This document shows positions 1 through 8,821 of a DNA stretch of 64,000 nt, in pieces. Both the position numbers and the translations under genes were made by a program. A model generated the notes under the pieces. The model ran no database searches. It was given only the letters and a program-made list of their open reading frames with translations, and was not told the origin of the DNA. Source of the stretch: Enterobacter chuandaensis (GTDB lineage Bacteria; Pseudomonadota; Gammaproteobacteria; Enterobacterales; Enterobacteriaceae); contig NZ_QZCS01000006.1 of the NCBI RefSeq assembly GCF_003594915.1, positions 1-64,000 on the forward strand. The letters are read 5' to 3'. Numbering within the stretch: position 1 is the first letter of the stretch; every line of letters starts with the position of its first letter.

Positions 1-45
1 GCTGCCGAGGAATGACAAGCGGAAATATACATTTTTATTTCGACC
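1..45 (-). promoter_or_regulatory. Partial rRNA operon P1 promoter: UP element and -35
   Basis: Read on the minus strand, positions 45 to 13 give an A/T-rich tract followed by TTTCCGCTTGTCA. This lines up closely with the UP element and -35 hexamer (TTGTCA, here 18-13) of E. coli rrn P1 promoters. The -10 box and the 16S gene would lie beyond the left edge. In E. coli, gmhB is followed directly by the rrnH operon in this direction, so context agrees. The assignment is inference because the -10 box is not visible. Confidence 0.72.
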
Positions 46-67
46 GCTCACCTTTTCGCCAAAAAGG

Positions 68-634
68 CTATTTCTGATGCTTTTTTATCTCTTTTGGCAG
101 TTCTGCCAGACTATTAATCACCCAATCCGCTGCACTTTCTGCTTCTGGCGTTACGGGCTTACCGGTACGCACTAATATTTTGGTACCCACTCCCGCCGCT
201 GCGGCCGCCTGCATATCTTCCAGCTTATCGCCCACCATATAAGAAGCTGCCATATCAATGTGCAAGAACTCCTGCGCAGAGTTAAACATACCCGGATGCG
301 GTTTACGGCAGTCGCAGGTCTGACGATACTCTTCTACCGTTCCCTGCGGGTGGTGCGGGCAGTAGTAAATGCCATCAAGATCGACACCGCGATCGGCCAG
401 CGACCAGTCCATCCACTCCGTCAGCGTCTCAAACTGCGCTTCGGTGAACTTACCACGCGCTATACCGGACTGGTTCGTTACGACCACCAGCGCATAGCCC
501 ATCTCTTTTAGCTGGCGCATTGCCTCTATAACGCCATCGATAAATTCAAACTCATCGATCTCATGCACATAACCGTGATCCACATTAATAGTGCCATCAC
601 GGTCGAGAAAAATTGCGGGTACTGATTTTGCCAC
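68..634 (-). CDS. gmhB: D-glycero-beta-D-manno-heptose-1,7-bisphosphate 7-phosphatase GmhB
   Basis: Removes the C7 phosphate from heptose bisphosphate during synthesis of ADP-heptose for the LPS inner core; cytoplasmic. The 188-residue protein belongs to the HAD superfamily. The DxD nucleophile motif is at D11-R12-D13, followed by GT. A TNQSG motif lies near residues 53-57 and a GDKLED motif near the C-terminus. The structural zinc loop (C92, H94, C107, C109) that marks GmhB is intact. The gene is monocistronic here, divergent from metN, with a ribosomal RNA promoter downstream. Near-identity to the E. coli protein makes the call secure. Confidence 0.97.
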   Translation of the reverse strand: MAKSVPAIFLDRDGTINVDHGYVHEIDEFEFIDGVIEAMRQLKEMGYALVVVTNQSGIARGKFTEAQFETLTEWMDWSLADRGVDLDGIYYCPHHPQGTVEEYRQTCDCRKPHPGMFNSAQEFLHIDMAASYMVGDKLEDMQAAAAAGVGTKILVRTGKPVTPEAESAADWVINSLAELPKEIKKHQK

Positions 635-722
635 CGGTTTGCTCCTGAAAAAGGCCTGTTGAGCTAGTATCTCATGAATCGCAGCGCAATAAAGTGCTCA
701 TCGTACAGAGTTGGATTGATTT

Positions 723-746
723 AGACGTCTGGATGCCTTAACATCC
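723..746 (+). promoter_or_regulatory. MetJ operator (tandem met boxes) upstream of metNIQ
   Basis: A perfect AGACGTCT met box at 723-730 is followed without a gap by two degenerate 8-bp boxes, GGATGCCT (731-738) and TAACATCC (739-746). Tandem 8-bp repeats are how MetJ with S-adenosylmethionine binds. The position about 80 bp before metN fits methionine repression of the transporter, as known in E. coli. Confidence 0.85.
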
Positions 747-822
747 GTTTTGTTTACGGTCATCACCCGTATCTGGCAGAAGAAAATGCCACGGCTAACT
801 TACATACGATAAAAATAATCTA

Positions 823-1854
823 ATGATTAAACTTTCCAATATCACCAAAGTGTTCCAGCAGGGGAACCGAACCATTCAGGCACTGAACAACGTCAGCCTG
901 CATGTTCCTGCTGGTCAAATTTATGGCGTCATTGGCGCATCGGGTGCAGGTAAAAGTACGCTGATCCGTTGTGTTAACCTGCTTGAGCGCCCAACCCAGG
1001 GCAGCGTAGAAGTTGGCGGTCAGGAACTTACCGCCCTTTCAGAAAAAGAACTGACTAAAGCGCGCCGTCAGATTGGCATGATCTTCCAGCACTTTAACCT
1101 GCTGGCCTCCCGCACGGTGTTCGGCAACGTTGCCTTACCGCTGGAGCTGGATAACACGCCGAAAGAAGAAGTGAAGCGTCGCGTTACCGAGCTGCTTGAC
1201 CTCGTGGGTCTGGGTGATAAGCATGATAGCTACCCGGCGAACCTGTCCGGTGGGCAGAAGCAGCGTGTCGCTATTGCCCGCGCGCTGGCAAGCAACCCAA
1301 AAGTACTCCTGTGCGACGAAGCCACCAGCGCATTAGATCCGGCCACCACGCGTTCGATTCTGGAACTGCTGAAAGACATTAACCGTCGCCTGGGCCTGAC
1401 GATCCTCCTTATTACGCACGAGATGGACGTAGTGAAACGCATCTGCGACTGCGTGGCGGTCATCAGCAACGGCGAGCTGATCGAGCAGGACACGGTAAGT
1501 GAAGTATTCTCTCACCCGAAAACCCCGCTGGCACAGCAGTTCATCCAGTCCACGCTGCATCTGGATATTCCGGAAGATTACCTGGAACGTTTGAAAACTG
1601 AACATACGGCAGACAGCGTCCCGATGCTGCGTATGGAGTTTACCGGTCAGTCCGTAGATGCTCCTCTGCTTTCCGAAACCGCGCGTCGCTTTAACGTGAA
1701 CAACAACATCATCAGCGCGCAGATGGATTACGCCGGTGGCGTGAAGTTCGGCATCATGCTGACGGAAATGCACGGCACACAAGAAGAAACCCAGGCGGCA
1801 ATTGCCTGGCTGCAAGAACACCACGTAAAAGTAGAGGTACTGGGTTATGTCTGA
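823..1854 (+). CDS. metN: Methionine ABC transporter ATP-binding protein MetN
   Basis: ATPase of the MetNIQ importer for L- and D-methionine, acting at the inner-membrane cytoplasmic face. The Walker A motif GASGAGKST is at residues 38-46. An LSGGQ signature and a CDEATSALD Walker B follow at about 138-168. The C-terminal 80 or so residues form the NIL (ACT-like) domain that binds methionine and inhibits transport when the cell is replete. At 343 residues the length equals E. coli MetN. It overlaps metI by 8 bp and is first in the metNIQ operon, behind a MetJ operator. Confidence 0.98.
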   Translation: MIKLSNITKVFQQGNRTIQALNNVSLHVPAGQIYGVIGASGAGKSTLIRCVNLLERPTQGSVEVGGQELTALSEKELTKARRQIGMIFQHFNLLASRTVFGNVALPLELDNTPKEEVKRRVTELLDLVGLGDKHDSYPANLSGGQKQRVAIARALASNPKVLLCDEATSALDPATTRSILELLKDINRRLGLTILLITHEMDVVKRICDCVAVISNGELIEQDTVSEVFSHPKTPLAQQFIQSTLHLDIPEDYLERLKTEHTADSVPMLRMEFTGQSVDAPLLSETARRFNVNNNIISAQMDYAGGVKFGIMLTEMHGTQEETQAAIAWLQEHHVKVEVLGYV

Positions 1855-2500
1855 GCCGATGATGTGGCTGCTGGTTCGCGGCGTTTGGGAAACGCTGGCA
1901 ATGACCTTCGTATCGGGTTTCTTTGGTTTTGTGATTGGTCTTCCGGTTGGCGTGCTGCTGTACGTGACGCGTCCGGGTCAAATCATTGAGAACGCAAAGC
2001 TCTACCGTACGCTCTCCGCGCTGGTGAATATCTTCCGTTCTATCCCGTTTATTATTCTGCTGGTGTGGATGATTCCGTTTACCCGCGTAATCGTCGGAAC
2101 ATCTATCGGTCTGCAGGCGGCCATCGTTCCGCTGACCGTAGGCGCTGCGCCGTTTATCGCCCGTATGGTGGAAAACGCCCTGCTGGAGATCCCAACCGGA
2201 TTGATTGAAGCTTCTCGTGCAATGGGCGCAACCCCTATGCAGATCGTGCGCAAAGTCCTGCTTCCTGAAGCGCTGCCAGGTCTGGTGAATGCGGCAACCA
2301 TCACGCTCATCACGCTGGTCGGTTATTCCGCAATGGGTGGTGCAGTTGGCGCTGGCGGTTTAGGGCAGATTGGTTACCAGTACGGCTATATTGGATATAA
2401 CGCTACCGTGATGAATACCGTTCTGGTATTGCTGGTTGTGCTGGTTTACTTAATCCAGTTCTCTGGCGATCGCATCGTCCGGGCTGTTACTCACAAATAA
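1847..2500 (+). CDS. metI: Methionine ABC transporter permease MetI
   Basis: Membrane channel subunit of the methionine importer. The 217-residue protein has about five hydrophobic segments. It carries the cytoplasmic EAA coupling loop near residues 125-150 ([14 protein letters not shown]...), which docks into MetN. The start codon lies inside the 3' end of metN (8-bp overlap), so translation is probably coupled. metQ begins 40 bp downstream. Confidence 0.97.
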   Translation: MSEPMMWLLVRGVWETLAMTFVSGFFGFVIGLPVGVLLYVTRPGQIIENAKLYRTLSALVNIFRSIPFIILLVWMIPFTRVIVGTSIGLQAAIVPLTVGAAPFIARMVENALLEIPTGLIEASRAMGATPMQIVRKVLLPEALPGLVNAATITLITLVGYSAMGGAVGAGGLGQIGYQYGYIGYNATVMNTVLVLLVVLVYLIQFSGDRIVRAVTHK

Positions 2501-2540
2501 CGTTACACACAACACAAACTCGACGAGTTAAGGATAAAAC

Positions 2541-3356
2541 ATGGCGTTTAAATTAAAGACCTTTGCTGCAGTTGGCGCGCTGATTGGCTCTCTGGCACTG
2601 GTGGGTTGCGGTCAGGACGAAAAAGATCCAAACCATATTAAAGTGGGCGTTATCGTAGGTGCAGAACAGCAGGTTGCTGAAGTTGCTCAGAAAGTGGCGA
2701 AAGAAAAATACGGTCTGGACGTTGAGCTGGTAACCTTCAATGATTACGTTCTGCCGAACGAAGCGCTGAGCAAAGGCGATATCGACGCTAACGCTTTCCA
2801 GCATAAGCCATATCTGGATCAGCAGATCAAAGATCGCGGCTATAAGCTGGTTGGCGTGGGTAACACCTTCGTTTACCCAATTGCCGGCTACTCCAAGAAA
2901 ATTAAATCACTGGACGAACTGCAGCCGGGCTCTCAGGTAGCCGTGCCTAACGATCCAACCAACCTCGGACGTTCCCTGCTGCTGCTGCAGAAAGTGGGTC
3001 TGATCAAACTGAAAGACGGTGTTGGCCTGCTGCCGACCGTTCTGGATGTCACCGAGAACCCGAAAAATCTGAAAATTGTTGAACTGGAAGCACCGCAGCT
3101 GCCGCGTTCTCTGGACGATGCGCAGATTGCCCTGGCGGTGATCAACACCACCTACGCCAGCCAGATTGGCCTGACGCCAGCGAAAGACGGTATCTTCGTT
3201 GAAGATAAAGACTCCCCGTACGTTAACCTCATCGTGACTCGCGAAGATAACAAAGACGCGGAAAACGTGAAGAAGTTCGTTCAGGCCTATCAGTCAGACG
3301 AAGTTTACCAGGAAGCCAACAAAGTGTTTAACGGCGGCGCGGTTAAAGGCTGGTAA
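2541..3356 (+). CDS. metQ: Methionine-binding lipoprotein MetQ
   Basis: Periplasmic substrate-binding component that delivers methionine to MetNI. The 271-residue protein has an N-terminal lipoprotein signal ending in LVGC with the lipidated cysteine at C23. The rest matches the NlpA/MetQ family (KVGVIVGAEQQ start of the mature fold). A strong ribosome site (AAGGATAA) precedes the start. It is last in the operon and is followed by a hairpin terminator. Confidence 0.98.
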   Translation: MAFKLKTFAAVGALIGSLALVGCGQDEKDPNHIKVGVIVGAEQQVAEVAQKVAKEKYGLDVELVTFNDYVLPNEALSKGDIDANAFQHKPYLDQQIKDRGYKLVGVGNTFVYPIAGYSKKIKSLDELQPGSQVAVPNDPTNLGRSLLLLQKVGLIKLKDGVGLLPTVLDVTENPKNLKIVELEAPQLPRSLDDAQIALAVINTTYASQIGLTPAKDGIFVEDKDSPYVNLIVTREDNKDAENVKKFVQAYQSDEVYQEANKVFNGGAVKGW

Positions 3357-3381
3357 TCTCACCTCAGTGTAATATCATCAG

Positions 3382-3404
3382 GACGGGCTTATGCCCGTCT
3401 TGTC
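3382..3404 (+). terminator. Rho-independent terminator after metQ
   Basis: A perfect 7-bp stem GACGGGC / GCCCGTC (3382-3388 and 3393-3399) with a TTAT loop is followed by a T-rich stretch. It ends the metNIQ operon. Confidence 0.8.
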
Positions 3405-3462
3405 ATTTGTGCAGTCACCTGATTCAATATCTGACGTTTTGATTATCCATTGAGGAAATATT

Positions 3463-3867
3463 ATGCGTGCTTTACCGATCTGTCTTTTAGCACTCATGCT
3501 GAGCGGCTGTTCTATGCTAAGCAGATCTCCTGTTGAACCCGTTCAAAGCACGGCAACCCCGCCAAAAACAGAGCCTGCAAAACCGAAAGTGACGCGCCCT
3601 GCGCCGGTTCGCATTATCACGAAAGCGGACGAACTCGTCGGCAAACCGTTCCGTGAACTGGGTGAAGTGAGCGGCGAATCCTGTCAGGCAACCAATCAGG
3701 ACTCTCCTCCGAATATCCCGACCGCGCGCAAACGCATGCAGATTAACGCCGCAAAAATGAAAGCTAACGCGGTGCTGCTGCACAGTTGCGAAGTCACCAG
3801 CGGCACACCGGGCTGCTACCGTCAGGCGGTTTGCATCGGTTCTGCGCTGAACATTACGGCGAAATGA
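3463..3867 (+). CDS. rcsF: Rcs stress-sensing outer-membrane lipoprotein RcsF
   Basis: Lipoprotein that senses LPS and peptidoglycan damage and activates the Rcs phosphorelay by relieving IgaA. The 134-residue protein has a lipobox LSGC at C16. A proline-rich linker (about 25-48) threads through outer-membrane proteins in the E. coli homologue. The four cysteines of the folded domain (C74, C109, C118, C124) are all at the E. coli positions, so its two disulphides are preserved. The stop overlaps the trmO start as ATGA. BamA, its known partner, is also encoded in this window. Confidence 0.97.
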   Translation: MRALPICLLALMLSGCSMLSRSPVEPVQSTATPPKTEPAKPKVTRPAPVRIITKADELVGKPFRELGEVSGESCQATNQDSPPNIPTARKRMQINAAKMKANAVLLHSCEVTSGTPGCYRQAVCIGSALNITAK

Positions 3868-4571
3868 GTGCATTTCAGTTTGAGCAGATAGGGGTTATCC
3901 ACTCTCCGTATAAAGAGAAGTTCGCCGTGCCCCGCCAGCCCGGTCTGGTCACCAGCGGCAGCGGCGAGCTTCATCTTATCGCGCCTTACAATCAGGCCGA
4001 TGCGGTACGCGGGCTCGAGTCTTTCAGTCACTTATGGGTGGTATTTGTCTTTCACCAGACAATGGAAGGCGGCTGGCGCCCCACCGTACGTCCCCCGCGC
4101 CTGGGTGGAAATGCGAGAATGGGCGTGTTTGCGACTCGCTCAACCTTCCGGCCAAACCCGATCGGGATGTCGCTGGTTGAACTGAAAGGCATACGTTGCC
4201 AGAAAGAACAGGTCATACTCGAACTGGGCAGCCTGGATCTGGTCGACGGCACGCCGGTCATCGACATCAAACCCTATTTGCCCTTCGCTGAAGCCCTTCC
4301 GGACGCGCGCGCAAGCTACGCTCAGGACGCACCACGGGCGGACATGCCTGTTTCGTTTACGCCTGAGATCGCCTCGCAGCTCATTCAGCTGGAGAAACGC
4401 TATCCTCGCTTACGGAATTTCATCACCGAAGTGCTGGCACAGGACCCCCGTCCGGCCTACCGTAAAGAAGAAGAAGCAGGAAAAACGTACGCCGTCTGGC
4501 TGCTGGATTTTAATGTTCGCTGGCGCGTCACCGGGGAAGGTTTTGAAGTGTTTGCCCTTGAACCCAGGTAA
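3864..4571 (+). CDS. trmO: tRNA (adenine(37)-N6)-methyltransferase TrmO
   Basis: Adds the N6-methyl group to t6A37 of threonine tRNAs using S-adenosylmethionine (older names TsaA, YaeB). The 235-residue protein begins MSAFQFEQIGVIHSPYKEKF, and the UPF0066 (TsaA) beta-barrel domain fills the N-terminal 160 residues. It includes the conserved RPPRLGGN and FRPNPIG segments. The start at 3864 overlaps the rcsF stop by 4 bp. A longer in-frame start at 3786 lies inside rcsF and is unlikely. proS follows 112 bp downstream. Confidence 0.95.
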   Translation: MSAFQFEQIGVIHSPYKEKFAVPRQPGLVTSGSGELHLIAPYNQADAVRGLESFSHLWVVFVFHQTMEGGWRPTVRPPRLGGNARMGVFATRSTFRPNPIGMSLVELKGIRCQKEQVILELGSLDLVDGTPVIDIKPYLPFAEALPDARASYAQDAPRADMPVSFTPEIASQLIQLEKRYPRLRNFITEVLAQDPRPAYRKEEEAGKTYAVWLLDFNVRWRVTGEGFEVFALEPR

Positions 4572-4683
4572 TTTTGTTCTCCTCTCTTTTGGCATCTTTG
4601 CCACACTGGTAAACTAAACCACTTTTTTTGTGTCAGGCTGGCGTTTCAGCCTGTTCCAATCGTCGAAATGGAACCGTAACAAC

Positions 4684-6402
4684 ATGCGTACTAGCCAATA
4701 TCTGCTCTCCACTCTGAAGGAGACGCCTGCCGACGCCGAAGTGATCAGCCATCAGCTGATGCTGCGCGCCGGGATGATCCGCAAGCTGGCCTCCGGGTTA
4801 TACACCTGGCTGCCGACCGGCGTGCGCGTCCTGAAAAAAGTCGAAAACATCGTGCGTGAAGAGATGAACAACGCCGGTGCTATCGAGGTGTCCATGCCTG
4901 TGGTTCAGCCCGCTGACCTGTGGCAGGAGAGTGGCCGTTGGGAGCAATATGGCCCAGAACTGCTGCGCTTCGTCGATCGCGGCGAGCGTCCGTTCGTTCT
5001 CGGTCCAACGCATGAAGAAGTCATTACCGACCTGATTCGCAATGAGCTGAGCTCTTACAAACAGCTGCCGCTGAACTTCTTCCAGATCCAGACCAAGTTC
5101 CGCGATGAAGTTCGCCCGCGTTTCGGCGTGATGCGCTCTCGTGAATTCCTGATGAAAGATGCCTACTCTTTCCATACGTCACAGGAATCCCTGCAAGAGA
5201 CCTACGACAAAATGTACGAGGCATACAGCAAAATCTTCTCCCGCATGGGTCTGGATTTCCGCGCTGTGCAGGCTGATACCGGCTCCATCGGCGGTAGCGC
5301 GTCCCATGAATTCCAGGTACTGGCACAGAGCGGCGAAGACGATGTGATCTTCTCTGACTCATCAGACTACGCGGCGAATATCGAATTTGCAGAAGCGCTG
5401 GCACCAAAAGAACCACGCGGCGCGGCAACGCAAGAGATGACGCTGGTTGATACGCCAAACGCGAAAACCATTGCCGAGCTGGTTGAGCAGTTCAACCTGC
5501 CAGTGGAAAAAACCGTGAAAACGCTGCTGGTGAAATCCACCGAAGGTAGCGCTTACCCGCTGGTTGCCCTGCTGGTGCGTGGCGATCACGAGCTGAACGA
5601 AGTGAAAGCCGAGAAGCTGCCGCAGGTAGCCAGCCCGCTGACGTTCGCCACAGAAGCGGAAATCCGCGCCGTCGTGAATGCCGGCCCAGGCTCTCTTGGT
5701 CCGGTGAATATGCCGGTGCCTGTTGTTATTGACCGCACGGTTGCGGCAATGAGCGACTTCTCCGCGGGTGCTAACATCGACGGTAAACATTACTTCGGCA
5801 TCAACTGGGATCGCGACGTGGCGACGCCAGAAGTGGCTGACATCCGTAACGTGGTTGCCGGCGATCCAAGCCCGGACGGCCAGGGTACCCTGATGATTAA
5901 GCGCGGTATCGAAGTCGGTCACATCTTCCAGCTGGGTGATAAATACTCTCGCGCGCTGAACGCCGCCGTTCAGGGTGAAGATGGCCGTAACCAGATCCTG
6001 ACCATGGGCTGCTACGGTATCGGGGTGACGCGCGTGGTGGCTGCGGCCATCGAGCAGAACTACGACGAGCGCGGCATCGTCTGGCCGGACAACATCGCGC
6101 CGTTCCAGGTGGCTATTCTGCCAATGAACATGCACAAGTCTTACCGCGTGCAGGAGCTGGCCGAGAAACTGTACGCTGAGCTGCGCGCTCAGGGTATTGA
6201 AGTGCTGATGGATGACCGTAAAGAGCGTCCGGGCGTGATGTTTGCCGATATGGAACTGATCGGTATTCCGCACACCGTCGTCATCGGCGACCGTAACCTC
6301 GACAGCGATGAGATTGAATATAAATACCGTCGCAGCGGCGAAAAACAGATGATCAAGACTGGCGACATTCTTAATTACCTGGTAAAAGCCATCAAAGGTT
6401 AA
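4684..6402 (+). CDS. proS: Prolyl-tRNA synthetase ProS
   Basis: Charges tRNA-Pro with proline; cytoplasmic class II synthetase. The 572-residue protein has the bacterial architecture. Catalytic motifs 1 and 2 lie in the first 220 residues (motif 2 around [17 protein letters not shown]). A YbaK-like editing insertion that removes misacylated alanine spans roughly 224-407. Motif 3 ([13 protein letters not shown]) and the anticodon-binding domain follow. The start at 4684 matches E. coli ([14 protein letters not shown]); an upstream in-frame start at 4630 would add 18 unconserved residues. A strong terminator follows. Confidence 0.98.
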   Translation: MRTSQYLLSTLKETPADAEVISHQLMLRAGMIRKLASGLYTWLPTGVRVLKKVENIVREEMNNAGAIEVSMPVVQPADLWQESGRWEQYGPELLRFVDRGERPFVLGPTHEEVITDLIRNELSSYKQLPLNFFQIQTKFRDEVRPRFGVMRSREFLMKDAYSFHTSQESLQETYDKMYEAYSKIFSRMGLDFRAVQADTGSIGGSASHEFQVLAQSGEDDVIFSDSSDYAANIEFAEALAPKEPRGAATQEMTLVDTPNAKTIAELVEQFNLPVEKTVKTLLVKSTEGSAYPLVALLVRGDHELNEVKAEKLPQVASPLTFATEAEIRAVVNAGPGSLGPVNMPVPVVIDRTVAAMSDFSAGANIDGKHYFGINWDRDVATPEVADIRNVVAGDPSPDGQGTLMIKRGIEVGHIFQLGDKYSRALNAAVQGEDGRNQILTMGCYGIGVTRVVAAAIEQNYDERGIVWPDNIAPFQVAILPMNMHKSYRVQELAEKLYAELRAQGIEVLMDDRKERPGVMFADMELIGIPHTVVIGDRNLDSDEIEYKYRRSGEKQMIKTGDILNYLVKAIKG

Positions 6403-6410
6403 AACAAAAA

Positions 6411-6434
6411 ACCCCGCTCCGGCGGGGTTTTTTA
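6411..6434. terminator. Bidirectional terminator between proS and nlpE
   Basis: A 7-bp stem ACCCCGC / GCGGGGT (6411-6417 and 6422-6428) with a TCCG loop has A residues before it and TTTTTT after it. It can therefore serve proS on plus and nlpE on minus. Confidence 0.9.
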
Positions 6435-6450
6435 ATGGCTCAACGTCAGC

Positions 6451-7149
6451 TTATTTACTGTTACAGTCTTTACCCGCGACAAACTTCGCGTCTTTGTCTG
6501 CCACCAGCGTTTTCACCATCTCGCCACTATCCGGGTTTGGCTCCAGCGTAAAGTGACCATCAACCGTCAGCAATACCGGCTTGCTGTCATTGCCGCGTGC
6601 CACAGCGTAATCACGTTCAAGCTGCGCATTGTTAGCCACGCTGACCTTCCTGCCGGTGGCGCAGTCGGTAAATATCGCCGCATCCGCCATATAGAAGTAC
6701 ATCCCCCGCATTGCCATCGGCGTTGCAGGCAGGGCCGCTTTCACCGGGGCCAGCGTGTAGTTGAACTGGGATTGAATAGGGTTACCGTCGCGGTCGAGCA
6801 TCTCCATGTTCTCGCCTTTAGGGCGGAACCAGGTTTTCTCACCGGTGGTATCCGTCAGGACCAGCTTCTCTGCCGTACGCGCCCATGTCCCGTAGGTGGC
6901 AAATGAAGAGGGTTCTTTCGCGCCCTGATAGCGCTGGTTCATCACCCAGGTACCGTCTTTTTGCAGGAACAGTGACGTTTCAATGCCTTCGCAGTCTGCG
7001 CAAGGCAATACGCCGCGCCAGCTCTGCTGCATTGGCTTTAATTCTTCGTTCTGCGCTGGCTGCATAATCTGCGTTTCAGAACGGTTGTTACACCCGAAAA
7101 GCGCAAACAGTGTACTGACTGCCAGCGCTGATAATAATGCTTTTTTCAC
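6451..7149 (-). CDS. nlpE: Copper resistance and envelope stress lipoprotein NlpE (CutF)
   Basis: Outer-membrane lipoprotein that activates the Cpx pathway on surface contact, lipoprotein mislocalisation or redox stress. The 232-residue protein has a lipobox FGC with C20 lipidated. The N-terminal lipocalin-like domain carries the CxxC motif C50-A-D-C53. The C-terminal OB-like domain retains the second redox pair (a TDC and the GKDC near the end). The hallmark QSWRGVLPCADCEGIETSLF stretch is conserved. The far N-terminus and C-terminus diverge from E. coli. Confidence 0.95.
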   Translation of the reverse strand: MKKALLSALAVSTLFALFGCNNRSETQIMQPAQNEELKPMQQSWRGVLPCADCEGIETSLFLQKDGTWVMNQRYQGAKEPSSFATYGTWARTAEKLVLTDTTGEKTWFRPKGENMEMLDRDGNPIQSQFNYTLAPVKAALPATPMAMRGMYFYMADAAIFTDCATGRKVSVANNAQLERDYAVARGNDSKPVLLTVDGHFTLEPNPDSGEMVKTLVADKDAKFVAGKDCNSK

Positions 7150-7188
7150 AATACATTCCTTATGAAAAAGTGTGTCCCTTTCGTCACG

Positions 7189-7605
7189 CTACGGATGACG
7201 GACTTTGCCGCGCAGCGCCTTAACGGTGGATTTTTGCGCCTTCGATGACAAACGACGTTCTTTTGATGCTCGCGTCGGACGCGTTGCTCGCCGGCTTTTT
7301 TGCACTGCAGTTAATTCTTTTATGACCGCCACCAGCCTGGAAAGTGCCGCTTCCCGGTTTAACTCCTGGCTACGGTACTCCTGCGCTTTAATCACAATGA
7401 CGCCATCGCTGGTGATCAGATGATGGCTGGCGGCAAGGAGGCTCTCTTTATAATACTCTGGCAGGCTTGATGCCCGAATGTCAAAACGCAAATGGATAGC
7501 CGTGGAGGCTTTATTAACGTGCTGCCCACCCGCCCCCTGAGCACGGATGGCGGTGATCTCCAGCTCGTTATCAGGAATGCTGACGTTTCGGGACAAAACA
7601 ATCAT
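7189..7605 (-). CDS. arfB: Alternative ribosome-rescue factor B, peptidyl-tRNA hydrolase ArfB
   Basis: Releases peptides from ribosomes stalled on truncated mRNA, as backup to tmRNA and ArfA. The 138-residue protein has the release-factor catalytic GGQ at residues 26-28 ([14 protein letters not shown]). Its basic C-terminal tail, rich in K and R, enters the empty mRNA channel. The start overlaps the yaeQ stop by 4 bp, so the two are probably co-transcribed. nlpE lies 39 bp downstream. Confidence 0.96.
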   Translation of the reverse strand: MIVLSRNVSIPDNELEITAIRAQGAGGQHVNKASTAIHLRFDIRASSLPEYYKESLLAASHHLITSDGVIVIKAQEYRSQELNREAALSRLVAVIKELTAVQKSRRATRPTRASKERRLSSKAQKSTVKALRGKVRHP

Positions 7606-8147
7606 GATGCGGGCTGCCAGGCCGCCAGATGGATTTCCAGATTATTCTGAGAATCAGAGAGCCAGATGGCACCGTCCTGAATCGTTGCCTGCAGCACCAT
7701 CGTCCGGCTGGCGAACTCGCTTAGCTGAGCCAGCTGTTCATCATCCAGATACCAGACGGTGAGATTTTTAAACTGTACGCATTTATTCTTATTTTGCTGC
7801 CACCAGATCTCTGCCGCGCGCTGGTTATAGGCGAATAACGCCACTTCAGCGGACTGAGTACACGCCTTTTTAACCCTGCGCTCGTCCGGCAGGCCGAGCT
7901 CGATCCATAGATCGATCCCCAGATGGTCGTTGCGCAGCCAGGCTTCAGGCTCGTCTTCTGCGCTTAACCCACGGGTAAACTGCAGACGTTCGTCGGCATA
8001 CTTAATCCACGCCAGCAGGCGCAGCATCATCCGCTCCTGGGTTTCAGAGGGGTGGCGTGCCAGCGTAAGCGACGCATCCAGAAACTGGTTGCGATCCAGA
8101 TCGGCCACGTTGACCACTGCTTTATAAATTGTCGCTTTCAGCGCCAT
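7602..8147 (-). CDS. yaeQ: YaeQ family protein
   Basis: Conserved 181-residue cytoplasmic protein of the YaeQ family, with a PD-(D/E)XK-nuclease-like fold known from structures; no activity is firmly established. It begins [20 protein letters not shown] and has no signal peptide or membrane segment. E. coli YaeQ was once linked to suppression of RfaH loss, but that role is disputed. It is translationally coupled to arfB through a 4-bp overlap and is divergent from yaeP-rof. Confidence 0.93.
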   Translation of the reverse strand: MALKATIYKAVVNVADLDRNQFLDASLTLARHPSETQERMMLRLLAWIKYADERLQFTRGLSAEDEPEAWLRNDHLGIDLWIELGLPDERRVKKACTQSAEVALFAYNQRAAEIWWQQNKNKCVQFKNLTVWYLDDEQLAQLSEFASRTMVLQATIQDGAIWLSDSQNNLEIHLAAWQPAS

Positions 8148-8258
8148 GAGAGAACTCCATTCGAATCAGCCGCACATTGTAGCGAAAACCGCGGCAAAAG
8201 GCTGTTACGGCGTAATAAATACCCCACTATCAAGGCGCTGATATTGCTTAAATGAGTA

Positions 8259-8267
8259 TGGTATAGT
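8259..8267 (+). promoter_or_regulatory. Candidate extended -10 promoter for yaeP-rof
   Basis: TGG followed by TATAGT (8262-8267) forms an extended -10 element about 77 bp before the yaeP GTG start. The -35 region is weak, which suits an extended -10 promoter. Pattern-based prediction only. Confidence 0.4.
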
Positions 8268-8343
8268 CACCTTGCTAAACCGAGTTTATCTTCGTAGGCT
8301 TAATGATATCTCACAGTAAGTCAGTGCGCTGGCGGGAGGGGAT

Positions 8344-8544
8344 GTGAATAATTATTGTGAGTTAATTCGCAAACGGTATGCGGAAATCGCCAGCGGAGAT
8401 CTGGGGTATGTCCCGGACGCGTTGGGCTGTGTATTGAAAGTGCTTAATGAAGTGGCCTCTGATGAGAGCCTTTCAGAGTCGGTCAGGGAAAAAGCAGCGT
8501 ATGCTGCGGCGAATTTACTGGTGAGCGATTATGTCGATGAATGA
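8344..8544 (+). CDS. yaeP: YaeP family protein (UPF0253)
   Basis: Small conserved protein of 66 residues with unknown function, found upstream of rof in enterobacteria. It starts with GTG, preceded by a strong GGAGGGG ribosome site at 8334-8340. The body ([19 protein letters not shown] and the [18 protein letters not shown] end) is nearly identical to E. coli YaeP. The 3' end overlaps rof by 14 bp in another frame, so translation is likely coupled. Confidence 0.93.
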   Translation: MNNYCELIRKRYAEIASGDLGYVPDALGCVLKVLNEVASDESLSESVREKAAYAAANLLVSDYVDE

Positions 8545-8791
8545 TACTTATCAACCCATCAATTGTGATGACTATGACAACCTCGAACTCGCCTGCCAGC
8601 ATCATTTAATACTGACGCTGGAGCTAAAAGATGGCGAAGTGTTGAAGGCGAAGGCCAGCGATCTGGTTTCACGTAAGAATGTGGAATACCTGATAGTTGA
8701 AGACGCCGGTGCGACGCGTGAGCTGCGTCTGGACAAAATAGCCAGCTTCAGCCACCCGCAAATCGGCACCGTCGTGGTGAGCGAATCCTGA
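8531..8791 (+). CDS. rof: Rho-binding antiterminator Rof (YaeO)
   Basis: Binds transcription terminator Rho and inhibits Rho-dependent termination by blocking RNA entry. The 86-residue acidic protein ([20 protein letters not shown]...) adopts a small Sm-like fold in E. coli. ATGs at 8531 and 8537 are both in frame. The first is preferred because GGTGAG sits 5 bp upstream; the second gives an 84-residue form. It overlaps yaeP and converges on tilS at a shared hairpin. Confidence 0.94.
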   Translation: MSMNDTYQPINCDDYDNLELACQHHLILTLELKDGEVLKAKASDLVSRKNVEYLIVEDAGATRELRLDKIASFSHPQIGTVVVSES

Positions 8792-8798
8792 TGACACT

Positions 8799-8821
8799 AA
8801 CGGGCAGCCTGGCTGCCCGTT
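8799..8821. terminator. Inverted repeat between rof and tilS
   Basis: AACGGGCAGCC / GGCTGCCCGTT (8799-8809 and 8811-8821) is a perfect inverted repeat at the junction of the convergent genes rof and tilS. It overlaps the tilS stop codon. It probably ends both transcripts, although T-tracts are short. Confidence 0.65.
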
